This document shows, in pieces, positions 31,998 to 41,815 of a stretch of DNA of 64,000 bases. The notes beneath the pieces were generated by a model that saw only the letters and a list, made by a program, of their open reading frames with translations, made no database searches and had not been told where the DNA came from. Every line of letters begins with the position of its first letter. Position 1 is the first letter of the stretch. The stretch spans positions 25,654,178 through 25,718,177 of the forward strand of contig NC_063158.1 in NCBI RefSeq assembly GCF_020921035.1, written 5' to 3'. The DNA comes from Rhodamnia argentea. Taxonomy: Eukaryota > Streptophyta > Magnoliopsida > Myrtales > Myrtaceae. Made by a program: the position numbers and the translations under genes.

Positions 31998-33717
31998 TAA
32001 ATTAAAAAGTTCAAAAAAAAAAAATCCCTCTCTGTTAGCAAAAAGATAACAGGGGGAGAGAAGTAACAGAAAATCTGTTCGTGCGTGGATAAGGAGGGAC
32101 GGAGGGAGGGACGAAATCCCAAGAAAATCTCTGCTCTGCTCTCCAGTTTTCTCTCTATAAAACCGCTTGCACCAGAGGAGGGAGAAGGCACAACAGTGAA
32201 AACTCTCAAACGACAGCCTTAGAAGTGCCACATCCTGCCCACAAGAAGATGTATGACCTGGCACTTGTGAGGCTTACAGTTGTCTGAGAACAATTATGGC
32301 CGAGTTGTCGAATCTGTTTTGCGTGGCAGGCCATAATCCCGGGTACGGTTTTGGACTCATGGGTTCCATGACTGTATCGTCCCAGCGAGGAGACGCGTCT
32401 GGATGCAACGATGTGCTCCCCATTTGGATGAACTAAATCGAATAAGAACGAACAATGTGAGGCCCAATACTATCCCGACAGAAGATGCAACAATCACAAG
32501 TGCCATGATTTGGTGATCGGGATAGTCGACAATGTGGCTGAGCATAAGGTCTCGGAGATTGAGCCTCGAGGCAATGTCGATCCACTTGGACACCACGGGA
32601 TTCAACCTGTTGCCCTTTGAGAAGGCCAGCAAGCTCATTGAGTCTATGCTGAGGTCATGCTCACAGCGCCGCGTGATGTAACCATCGACGTATTCCAGGA
32701 AAGTATCGGTCGCGATGTACGCATGGTGCCCGCTGACATCCTTGCTCCCAAAGGTTTCCCCTTCGAATTCTAGAGCTGGGAGAGTGTTAAAGGCGTGGTT
32801 CCAGCCCTTGGACAGGACGCTGGTTGTGTTGCAACCCTTGGAGGTAAACACAACATGATTTTCTGAATTATCGGTTGAGGCAAGTAAAGGATGCCAAGAC
32901 CGGAGTCCGATGTATCGACATGGCCCTCAGAATTCTCCGCCATCATCTGTTGTCGCCGACTTTGTCGTTCTAAGCAAATCTTCCTGCAATACAAAAAAAA
33001 AAAAAACAAGAGAACTGCTTGTTTAAAAAAAAAAACATGTTACTTGAACCTATTGCTGTTAAACCATAATGTAAAACTTCTTTTGTTCTGCTTGAAGGTT
33101 TCCTCATAGGATGAGGATGATTTAAGTCTTGTGAATGCTGAATTTTTCATGTTGCAACGAAACCTTTGAAATTCTAATTCACAGCAAGAATAGGCTAAAA
33201 GAAACACCAGCAACCTTAATAGATAGAACTCACGGGTGCTTGGCCCTCGCATTGTTCGTTCTCATCGGATTCAATTCATCCAAATGGGGAGCATATTGTT
33301 GCATCGCAGACGCGTTTTCTCGCTGGGACGATACAGCCATGGAACCCGCGAGTCCAAAACCGTACCCGGGATCATGGCCTGCCAGGCAAAACAGATTCGA
33401 CAACTCAAAAACTCAAATGGCGATCGGATAATACAACTATAAGCCTCATGAGTGCCAGAGATGTGGTACTTCTAAGGATTAAAGTCGTATGATTTGAGAA
33501 GCAGAGAGAGTTTTCGCTGTTGTGCCTTCTTCCTCCTCTCGTGCGAGCGGTTTTATAGAGAGAACTGGAGAGCAAAGCGGAGATTTTCTTGGGATTTCGT
33601 CCCTCCCTCCATCCCTCCTTATCCGCGCACAAACAGATTTTCTGTTACTTCTCTTCCCTGTATCTTCTTTGCTAACAGAAGAGATTTTTTTTTTTTTTGA
33701 AATTTTTAATTTATCCA
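31998..33717. repeat. Large inverted duplication of a gene end (hairpin-forming)
   Basis: The left arm (31998-32466) and the right arm (33241-33717) are inverted copies, similar by eye over nearly their whole length. Shared segments include GATAAATTAAAAA/TTTTTAATTTATC at the outer edges, GGAGGGACGAAATCCCAAGA, TCGAATCTGTTTTGC-TGGCA, GGTACGGTTTTGGACTC and CTCCCCATTTGGATGAA. The spacer is about 770 bp and holds the rest of the minus-strand gene fragment. A transcript across it would form a stem of about 470 bp. Confidence 0.8.
32357..32983 (-). pseudogene. Terminal exon of an unrecognised membrane protein
   Basis: On the minus strand, a T-rich tract and TATTGCAG acceptor at 32984 are followed by an exon with a single frame of about 209 codons. 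It reads EDLLRTTKSATTDDGGEF, one TGA, then GPCRYIGLRSWHPLLAS, FTSKGCNTTSVLSKGWNHAF, HHAYIATDTFLEYVDGYI and, near the end, the hydrophobic IMALVIVASSVGIVLGLTLF, a likely single membrane helix close to the C-terminus. The only stop replaces what looks like a Trp codon (TGA for TGG). I do not recognise the family. It is probably a captured gene fragment, since no upstream exon is seen. Its last 110 bp lie in the left arm of the inverted repeat. Confidence 0.55.
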
Positions 33718-33905
33718 TTCTGCACTGTATTTGTGGTCTACTGTTATATCGTAGAAGGCATTGGTTTCTTCAATACGGCTTTGGCTCCAACCAATTTGTA
33801 CTTAAAGCATGTGGTGATTCTTCAATTTTCAAACGATGACTTCATAGATCATTCGAAACTCCAGGGCTTAATCAAGATGTGTCATGCTTTTTACAGTCTA
33901 TTTAA
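33718..33905 (+). pseudogene. TNL exon-3 fragment
   Basis: GCTCCAACCAATTTGTACTT, GTGGTGATTCTTCAATTTTC, ACTTCATAGATCATTCGAAA and GGCTTAATCAAGATG correspond to the end of exon 3 of TNL copies 1 and 2 (CCAACCAATATGCACTTGAA ... AGCTTCGTCAAGGTGCG). The donor GTGCG is ATGTG here. A CTGTATTTGTGGTCTMCTG block before it is shared with unit A near 28255. It is a fragment without function as a receptor. Confidence 0.75.
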
Positions 33906-34245
33906 CTAATATGCGGTCGTGTGCAGCCGCTATAACTTCTTACAACAACATAGGCAAGCAATCAATTAAAACTATACACGTGGTTAATAAGTTACAAACA
34001 TCAAAATTACCAAAAAAGTCCTAGACCTATCGCACTTGTGCCAATCAGTCCTAAATCTTTAAATTTGGCCAATTTGCAATAATTTATATAGTTATATTAA
34101 CACGATACATTTACTAGAATAATATACACATAAAAATAGAAAATTATAATTATAATAAATTTGAAATTTGATTGAGTCATTTTTCTTATAATTTTAACTT
34201 ATGTTGTGAGTGCCACACGTGTGCATAGAGTTGAATAACACATGA
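33906..34245. other. AT-rich intergenic sequence
   Basis: No gene or repeat is recognised in this stretch. Confidence 0.5.
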
Positions 34246-35045
34246 TTAAGGCTCCATTTGTTTCATAAAAAATAACTTATAGGAAAATGTCTTCCGGATT
34301 TTATGGTGTTTAGTTTGTGGAAAATATGCTAATCAAAGAAAATATTTTCCCTTATCTTTCCTCTCTCCTCTCCTCCACATTCATTTTTTTAATCATTTAT
34401 TTTTATTTTTCTTTTCTTTTATTTATTTTTATTTTTGATTTTCTTTTACTTTTTTTAAATTTTTTTTTTTTTTTCTTCCTCTGCCGGTTGTCGACCATGG
34501 CGATGGCCTCGCTACGACCATAGACGAGGCGAGCTTGTGCCTCACCGGCTTCGAGCAAGGCCAAGCCTTGCCGGCCTCAAGCGAGGCTCCCCCTTGCTAG
34601 ATCTAGTGAGATTGAGTACGCCCGATGAGGTTCATTCTCACTTGAAGTCGTCGAGCCATAAGTCTTGCTGGATCTGGCGAGGCGAGCCTTGCAACCTCAC
34701 CTATCGCAAGCTCGAGGTTGTCGAGGCGGCGAGGTCTAGCGATGTTAGGCTACTAAAATCTAGCGAGCTCAAGCCTCACCGGCCGATTGCCAACCAATGA
34801 AGAAAGGAAAAATAAAATAAAATAACAGAGAAAACGATAAAAGATAATGATTAAAAAATTGAATTTTTATTAAAAAAAATTAATATAAGGCGTATACCGT
34901 GGAAATTGATTTTCCTTATTAAACAAGAGAAAATATTTTTCAATTCGTATTCAAGTTTCAGCTAAATACCGAAAAATATCATTATTTTTTATAGAAAATA
35001 ACTTCTTGAAAAATATTTTGCTTCCTTTAGGAAAATCAAAATTGG
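34246..35045. mobile_element. Non-autonomous DNA-transposon-like element with GC-rich core
   Basis: The two ends are imperfect inverted copies: the left has TTTGTTTCATAAAAAATAAC, GGAAAATGTCTTCC and GAAAATATTTTCCC, and the right has ATTTTCCTTA, GAAAATATTTTTC and TTATAGAAAATAACTTC. The centre (about 34490-34790) is GC-rich with repeated GCGAGGC/CCTCGCC words and an uninterrupted but featureless frame. This matches a common plant class of non-autonomous hAT- or MULE-like repeats that pick up GC-rich cores. Exact ends and target duplication were not fixed. Confidence 0.55.
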
Positions 35046-35235
35046 TTAACCTATGTCCAAGATTCATTCCTAGGTTGTCAAATAAAAAAGAAAAGCATTG
35101 GACAAGTAAAACATCATTTTATCTCACTTCCTATTCTTTCTAAAATTGAGATAAATTAAACAAGTAATTTGTCCATTTTAGCAATGCTAACTAGCAATCC
35201 CCATACATAATTTATTCTGTCCGCTGAAAAAAATA

Positions 35236-35605
35236 AGGTTTAATACCACTAAAAATCTCAAACTGATATACATGTGACAAATTTACCTCAAATTTTTTTT
35301 TACCACCAAAAACCTTAAACTGGCACATTTATGATAAATTTACCCTAAACTAAATTTTTTTACCATAAAAAATCTTAAACTAATATACCAATAACAAATT
35401 TACCCTCTGTTAAATTGGGTTAATGTCATGAAAAATTCAAAATTGATATACTTGTGACAAACAAATGATAAAAATCCCGAAATGATACACCCGTGAACTG
35501 TTACGTGCCATCTAACTCAGCAATTTGACACTTAAATTTATGAAAAACTAACTGAGGGTAAATTTATCTTATGTGCATCAATTTGAAAATTCGTAAGTAT
35601 CCGAT
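35236..35605. repeat. Tandem and fold-back AT-rich repeat
   Basis: Several copies of a unit of roughly 65-70 bp with the words ACCA-AAAA-CTTAAACT, GATAAATTTACCCT and TGTGACAAATTTACC occur from 35245 to about 35470. An inverted partial copy near the end reads GAGGGTAAATTTATC. The same type of structure occurs at 50889-51680 and 63395-63725 with different sequence detail. Confidence 0.6.
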
Positions 35606-35689
35606 GGTGTTGGCATGTACCAATAGGTTATCTGACAATCCAATGAAAAGTCCTACTGTCTTTAAGCCTTACCTTTAGAAATCCATCAA

Positions 35690-36210
35690 ATGCGGGAAAT
35701 TTTTCTAGTTTTTCCTAGCTTGCGTTGTGTCCGCCACTATTTAGCCACATTTTCACTCTTCTTTCTCTCATCAACCAATAGCATTTGATTTCATGGTCGT
35801 CGCCCTAAAATATTAGAATTTCTGCTCCAACCATTTGATGTAACAAGCAAACTACTCCATTATTTTCAGATGACGAGTCTGACGCGGCCTCGTTCTGCGA
35901 CTTTCTGCTTCGACCCTCTTTATATTCATACACCAGAAAAGTTGCCTGGAAAACTTGTATGAATTGTGGAGGTTTGATCCCTCGGCTTCCGCGCATCGCA
36001 TGGCATAATCATCGTTCTTTCCACCCGTTCACACATGGGGCTTGCAACTGGATGCGCGGCAGTTGACTTGAATTATATAAGATGGATAGATGGGAATGGT
36101 GAAGAGGGTTGAGGGAGAGTAGCCTCTGATTTCTTGGCCAGTTTCCGTGTATCTCGTCTAGTTCATCTCCCCTCGAGATTTTAGGATTACACTCCTCCTC
36201 TATTGTCATA
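35690..36210 (+). repeat. Orphan copy of the TNL promoter region
   Basis: AATAGCATTTGATTTCATGG at 35778 and the sequence around it (CGCCACTATTTAGCCACAT before it, GAATTTCTGCTCCAACCATT after it) align with the regions before TNL copy 1 (21700-21870) and copy 2 (36410-36600). It is not followed by a TIR exon. Downstream sequence to 36210 is unassigned. Confidence 0.6.
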
Positions 36211-36409
36211 TTGTCAACTAGTATTCGTTTTTTTTTTTTTCTTATTGTAATTATCCATAATATTGGTTATTTACTAACCAAAATTACTAACTTACTAATT
36301 TAATGGAATTCTTACGAATTTCTAATACGCTAGGCAAGTTAGCAAAATTTCAAAAAAAGTTGGTAAATATTTTACAAAAAGTACTTGAAAATTTTGAAAG
36401 AAATTGAGA

Positions 36410-36776
36410 AATGAATCAAGCGCGGGAAAGTTCTCATATTTCTCCCCTCTGCCGGCCACTTTGTTTAGCCACGTCTTTTTTTTAAATTTTTTTTCTTAAC
36501 TCATCAACCGATAGCATTTGATTTTATGGTCGTCCTCGTAAGAAATTACGACTTTCTGTCGCAACCATTTTCGCATTGACCCATGGCACTTTCATTGGAT
36601 TCCTTTCCACATTCTCTGCTCGATTATTTCCTCATGACGTGTTGACGCGGCCTCTCCCTCCATCTCGTCGACCCACAGCGGTTGATTGGTTTTCCTATAT
36701 CTACTCCCTAGTTTCCCCACAACGTGCACCTTTCTCTGCGAAAAGACAGATCTGCTAAGCTGAGCAAACTATTGCA
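36410..36776 (+). promoter_or_regulatory. Promoter and 5' leader of TNL copy 2
   Basis: It is homologous to the regions before copy 1 and to the orphan copy at 35690. The core CGATAGCATTTGATTTTATG lies about 270 bp before the start codon. GAGCAAACTATTGCA immediately precedes ATG, as in copy 1. A CTATATCTAC stretch near 36695 could be a TATA element but is not tested. Confidence 0.5.
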
Positions 36777-39700
36777 ATGGCGAGCTCAGATGCGCCGTCC
36801 GGATGCGAGTATCAAGTGTTCCTCAGCTTCAGAGGACCCGATACTCGCACTGGATTCACCGACGTCCTCTTTCACAGCTTGACTAGTGCTGGAATCCGTG
36901 TTTTTCGGGACGACGAAGAGCTCCGTGTCGGTGAAAGGATCGATGGATCACTTTGGCGAGCGATCGACAACTCCAGAATCTACATACCCATCTTCTCTCG
37001 GACCTACGCTTCGAGCCAATGGTGCCTGCGTGAGCTCACACAGATTGTGGTAAACACCTTTAAATCGGAAGGTACTAAAGAAATCCTACCTATTTTCTTC
37101 GACGTGAATCCAGACGATGTTAAGCTGAAGACTCCATTGTATCGAGATGCCGTACTCAATCTGGAGCACGAGAAGAAGTTGAGCCCTGAGCAAGTAAATG
37201 CGTGGAGAGAAGCTCTCATGGAGGTTGATGCGATCAAGGGATGGGAAGTGAAGAAGTACAAAGGGTAAGCTTGTTTCCCTAACTTTCCTCAATTATAAAT
37301 GTAAAAGTTCCAGTATGATTGAGTGGTCTTTTAGAATAATAACTTCAAATAAATACTTTGATTGTGGGCAGCGGGAGGAAAAAGAGTGGGATAATGAAAC
37401 TGCATGCACGTTCCTCTCTAATCGTTTGATCTTTCCGCTACGTTGAAAATTTCTTCTCTTATCATACAGAATGTTTAACTTTCTTTTTTTTTTTTAACAA
37501 TAATGTTTAACTTCTATAGTCGTTGCTCGAACATAAATAATAAAATGTCAATTTCAAATGCAAATATATGTCTTAACTCTATTTTGCACGAGTGTTATTG
37601 ACATCATCGTGAGATCGCTAATCTCATGACATGGGGAACGCGTTGCCAAAGTACAATAAACAATATGTTAAGGATTGAGGTTAAGGTTCCATTGTCTTTC
37701 CGATTATTGTGTAGTATTTCCGGTTCTTGAATAACATCACTTCTAGCTAGGAAATTGTGACGTCGCTTTTTTCCTTCATTAAATTGGTTTTGCGTTGTGG
37801 CAGCCACGGCGAATTGATCAATTTGGTGGTTGAGGAAGTCGTGAAAAAGCTAAAGACAAAACATAGATCGGTGACGGAACATTTAGTTGGAATTGATGAT
37901 CGAGTAGTGGCAGTGAGCAAATTATTGGATGTCAACTCTGGTGGGGTGCGGCTCGTTCAAATTTATGGGATGGGGGGTATCGGTAAAACGACTCTCGCCA
38001 AGGTCGTTTTCAACCAACTCTCTTCTGATTTTGGAAAGTATTGTTGTTTCCTTGAAGATGTTCGAGCGAAGTCATCAAGAGATGTTGACTTAATTGAGTT
38101 GCAAAAAAAGTTATTATCCGAAATCGGCCATCCCGCTGGAACAAGGAGCATTGATGAAATTAATTATGGGATGAAGAGGATCGAAGAAGTACTTCACAAT
38201 AAGAAGGTCCTCCTAGTACTTGATGATGTTGATAACTACGAACAAGTGGAGAAATTTGTAGGAAAGAGTCCTTTATATTCAGGATCTAGGATATTGATTA
38301 CAACCAGAAATAAAGATGTTTTGCAAATCCATAGACCGAAGGAGTATCAGATGTTAGAATATGAAATGGAGTTGATGAGTAGTGATCATGCTTTTCAGCT
38401 TTTTAGTAAGCATGCATTTGACAGAGACTCTCCTTCAGATGAGTACAAGGAACTATCCAGGGAAATCGTATATGCTACAGGGAGACTTCCATTGGCTCTT
38501 GAAGTAATTGGCTCGCTCCTCTACAACAAGAAAAAGCAAGAACAGTGGAAAAAGACATTGAAGGAGTTAAGAAGAGCACCGCATGATGGTGTTTTCGGAA
38601 AGTTGAGGATCAGCTATGATGCCTTAAGCTTCGAGCAACAACAAATTTTTCTCGATATCGCATGCTTTTTCATTGGCGAGAATAGGGCGAATGCAATTTA
38701 CATGTGGGAAGACTGTGAACTTCTCCAAGACGATGGGGTCGATGTCCTCCATAGCATGTGTTTGATAAAAATTGTAGAGAACAAGTTCTGGATGCACGAT
38801 CAACTCAGAGATTTTGGAAGAGAAATTGTTCGTAAAGAAAATCATATGAATCCTGAAAAGCGTAGTAGGTTATGGATCCACAAGGACATCGTTGACACAA
38901 TAACCACAAAAAAGGTGAAGTGCCTTAGGTGGAAACCAATAGTTTCTCTACCAAAAAGTCATATACGCTGCAATATGATGCTCTTTTTTGTTCCTTCTTT
39001 TTCCCATTTTAATCCTTTCCTCTGAAATTCAATACTGAATGCCTCTCCTTTTGTTCTCTCATTTGCAGAAGAAGAAGAATGTTCAAACACTGGATATTGA
39101 TCTGCGCAGAAGTCGTGTTAAGGACATTAAGAGTGAAGAGATTGGAAGGTTTGAAAATCTAAGGTGCCTCAAATTAAATGGGGGAACCTTTGTTGGTAAC
39201 TTAGCGGTTTGTCTTACCAAATTAAGATGGATTTTTTGGAGTCATCCTCCTCGAATGTCTAACTCAACCAATGTGCACTTCAAGAATGTGGTCGTTCTTC
39301 GAATTTCTTATCATGACTTCATGGATGATTCCAAGCTACAAAGCTTAATCGAGGTGCGTATATGCTTATTTATATCCTATTTTCTTTGAAATAATATTTG
39401 CCCGTTCGTCCATTAAATGTTGCATTCTTTTTGACAGACGGCAATAAAACTGAAGGTTCTTTCCGTTGAAAGTTGTCCCAGAATAACCAAAACACCAAAA
39501 TTCTCTGGATATCTTAACTTGGAGAGGCTTACTTTCACCAACTGTTCCAATCTGAGGAGAATTGACGATTCTATTGGGAAGTTGAAGTGTTTGATTAAAC
39601 TAAAGATTGACATGTGCAATCATCTTGAAGATTTGCCCGAAGAACTAGGAGACCTAGTGAATCTGGAGCACTTTTTCGTAAAGGGTTTAGAGGTAAAGAA

Positions 39701-41087
39701 ACTTCCGGATTCCATATGGAAGTTGAAATCATTACGTAAGTTGCGCTTTTTTGGCATTAAAAATTTTTATTTAACAAGTTTCTGGGAGTTACCTAGTGCT
39801 ATCAGAATGCTTCAGAACCTGGAAGTGCTTATAATCAATACTAGTAATTTAGGAGGTCAACTTCCTTCTGAAATCGGAAGTTTGCCCTCTCTAAAAATCC
39901 TCGACCTATCGTTTACTAGTGTCAGTGGAGTTCCAAAGACCGTTGGCATGCTTCCTCGCCTGCAAAGATTGGAGTTGAGGCTATGTAATGAGATTCAGGA
40001 GTTGCCAGCGCTCCCAACAAGTTTAACCCATCTACTAGCATCATCTATATCGTTGCGGGTGGTCCCGGATCTCTCAAACTTGGCTAATTTGGTTGAGTTG
40101 AATCTAAATGAAGAAGGAGGAAGAGGATGTTGCACCGGTGAGTTACGGGGGTTTGGAAGATTATCCAAACTGACAAAATTGAGCTTAGGACTTTGCAATG
40201 TCCCTGCTACCGAGCTGGCTTCCCTTCATCTGCTAAAGGAACTTCATTTGTTTGGGCTGGACCAGGAAACCTTTCCGCAACTTCCCTTGTCTCTTCAAAA
40301 GCTAAGCCTTAACAACTTCAATTCAGCTGCGTCAATCTTTCCGAACCTGAGAGATTTGTTATCCTTAGAGCTGTATAATTGTCCTATGCAAGAATTTCAG
40401 CTCGATGGGCTTCAACTTCCACATCTCAGGGATTTCACGGTGCAATGCTGCGGACGCCTCAAGAGATTCAGGCTATCAAACATGACGAAGCTGACATGTT
40501 TTGCGGTGAGGGCTTGTCCAAAGCTGGCAGAGATCCAATTTTCTTGGCCATTCGAGTTACTGGAGCATCTGTGTCTTTCAGGGTGTGAGTCTTTGGAAAG
40601 GCTGGTTTATGTTGGGGAAGCAGCGGATGATGACGACGAGTCTGTTAAGGAGATGATTACTTGTGAAGGGAGACTAGTCCTCGCATCGGAAGCCTTGAGA
40701 AAGTTGCGAGTTTTCGAGCTGGCAGCTTGCCATAAGATTCTCGAGATTCACGTTGTGGGTACGTCGGAATCATGGGAAGTCTTCCACGTTTGGAATCATC
40801 CTCTGCTGCAAGGCATTCGGGGTTTACCAAACTTGAAGAACCTGCGTTCTTTATCAGCTCACTTCTGTGCGGGCCTAGAGGTTGTCGAGGGGCTCGACGA
40901 GCTGGAGTTTTTGAACCTGTTAAGTGTTAGAGGTTGCCAATCTTTGGAAAGGTTGATCGACAAATCAACCACCAGATTGCCAAATGATTGCCACTTAGAT
41001 ATCTCAGGTTGCGAAAAATTACGCGAGGCTAGGAGAGGATTCGAGGGCTCCGTAACGTATTTCAAGCATCATAAGGTGACAGTCTAG
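36777..41087 (+). CDS. TIR-NB-LRR disease resistance protein (complete, L6-like layout)
   Basis: Four exons: 36777-37264, 37804-38914, 39069-39353 and 39438-41087, all GT-AG, phases 2, 0 and 0, giving 1177 residues. Residues 11-163 form a TIR domain (YQVFLSFRGPDTRTGF; catalytic Glu86 in SSQWCLREL), whose NADase activity starts immune signalling in this family. The NB-ARC domain shows P-loop GMGGIGKTT (218-226), kinase-2 LLVLDDVDN (299-307), GSRILITTRNKD (323-334), GRLPLALEVIGS (389-400), FLDIACFF and MHD (493-495), the ADP/ATP switch. The rest is leucine-rich repeats (LEDLPEELGDL, LPSEIGSLPSLKILDL and later ones) that would sense a pathogen effector. The start is the first ATG of the TIR exon and is shared with copy 1. 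No lesion is seen; it looks functional. Confidence 0.93.
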
Positions 41088-41139
41088 ACCATTCTCTCTC
41101 TCTTTTCTCTGGTGTCATGACACAACCATCCACAAACAT
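41088..41139 (+). other. 3' flank of TNL copy 2
   Basis: CCATTCTCTCTCTCTTTTCT follows the TAG stop directly and has a counterpart after copy 1 (26638). No polyadenylation signal was assigned. Confidence 0.4.
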
Positions 41140-41815
41140 GAATTCAACTTTTAAGTAATATATAGAATGGCTCAGAGCTTCTAATTAAGTAGGAGGTGTG
41201 TTCCAAAAGCACCTCTCGAATACTTTTATTTAAGATTTTACAGTTCGATTAAAAGCCCACTTCAAACAGGAGCAGCAACAGGAATTAAAGCCGAGTAGGG
41301 GAGTGTCGCTCCAACCGGTTCAGGAGCAGGAACAGGAACAGGAACAGGAACTGGAACTGGAACTGGAACTGGAAAGTCACTTACATCAGGAACAAGAACG
41401 GGAACAGGAATTAGAGCCGAGTGGGAGAGTGACGTCCCAACCGGAACAGGAACAAGAACAGGAAAGCCACTTACATGAGGAACAGGAACGAGAAGAGGAA
41501 CAGGAAAGCCACTTGAAACAGGAACAGCAACAAGAAAGTCACTCCAAACAGGAACAGGAACAGGAACTAAAGCAGAGGAGAAGGCCGGGGGGAGTGTCGT
41601 TCAAATGCCCGAGCTTCACCAGTTCGAGCCTCTGCTGCTTCCATGATGGGAACCGGAGAGGCCCCTCCTTCAAAGAAGTCAGAGGACGCTCGCCATCAAG
41701 TCACAAGGAAGATGGCTGAAAGCAGAGGTAGAGATTACGGAAACACTCGAAAATGCAATGGAGGGCATTCGTTTCTTTAATTCGTCTTTGCCTTTAGGCT
41801 CGGGCTTTGGGCTCC
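41140..41815 (+). repeat. TNL 3'-flank unit D with an expanded CAGGAA array
   Basis: It shares TTTAAGATTTTACAGT, TTCGATTAAAAGCCCACTT-CAAACAGGA, AACTAAAGCAGAGGAGAAGG and AGAAGTCAGAGGACRCT with units A and C. Between about 41300 and 41570 the ordinary phrase CAAACAGGAACTAAAGC has been expanded into many CAGGAA hexamers and a larger-order repeat with AGTCACTTACA. One frame (about 41250-41719) is open throughout and would encode Gln-Glu-rich repeats such as QEQEQEQELELELE, but it has no ATG near its beginning. Confidence 0.75.

Noticed and set aside
33236-33632. Frames in the right arm of the inverted repeat as a separate gene
   Set aside because: They are the inverted copy of the end of the minus-strand gene fragment plus its 3' flank, out of context and without a start.
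34537-34800. Open frame in the GC-rich core of the element at 34246
   Set aside because: Composition-driven by repeated GCGAGGC words; no domain, lies within a transposon-like element.
35236-35605. Regularly spaced repeats considered as a CRISPR-like array
   Set aside because: The units diverge from each other, have no constant spacer length, and the genome is a plant.
41303-41719. Gln-Glu-rich open frame as a protein-coding gene
   Set aside because: It begins at GTG with no ATG upstream in frame, and its length is due to a hexamer repeat. Kept as a repeat only.
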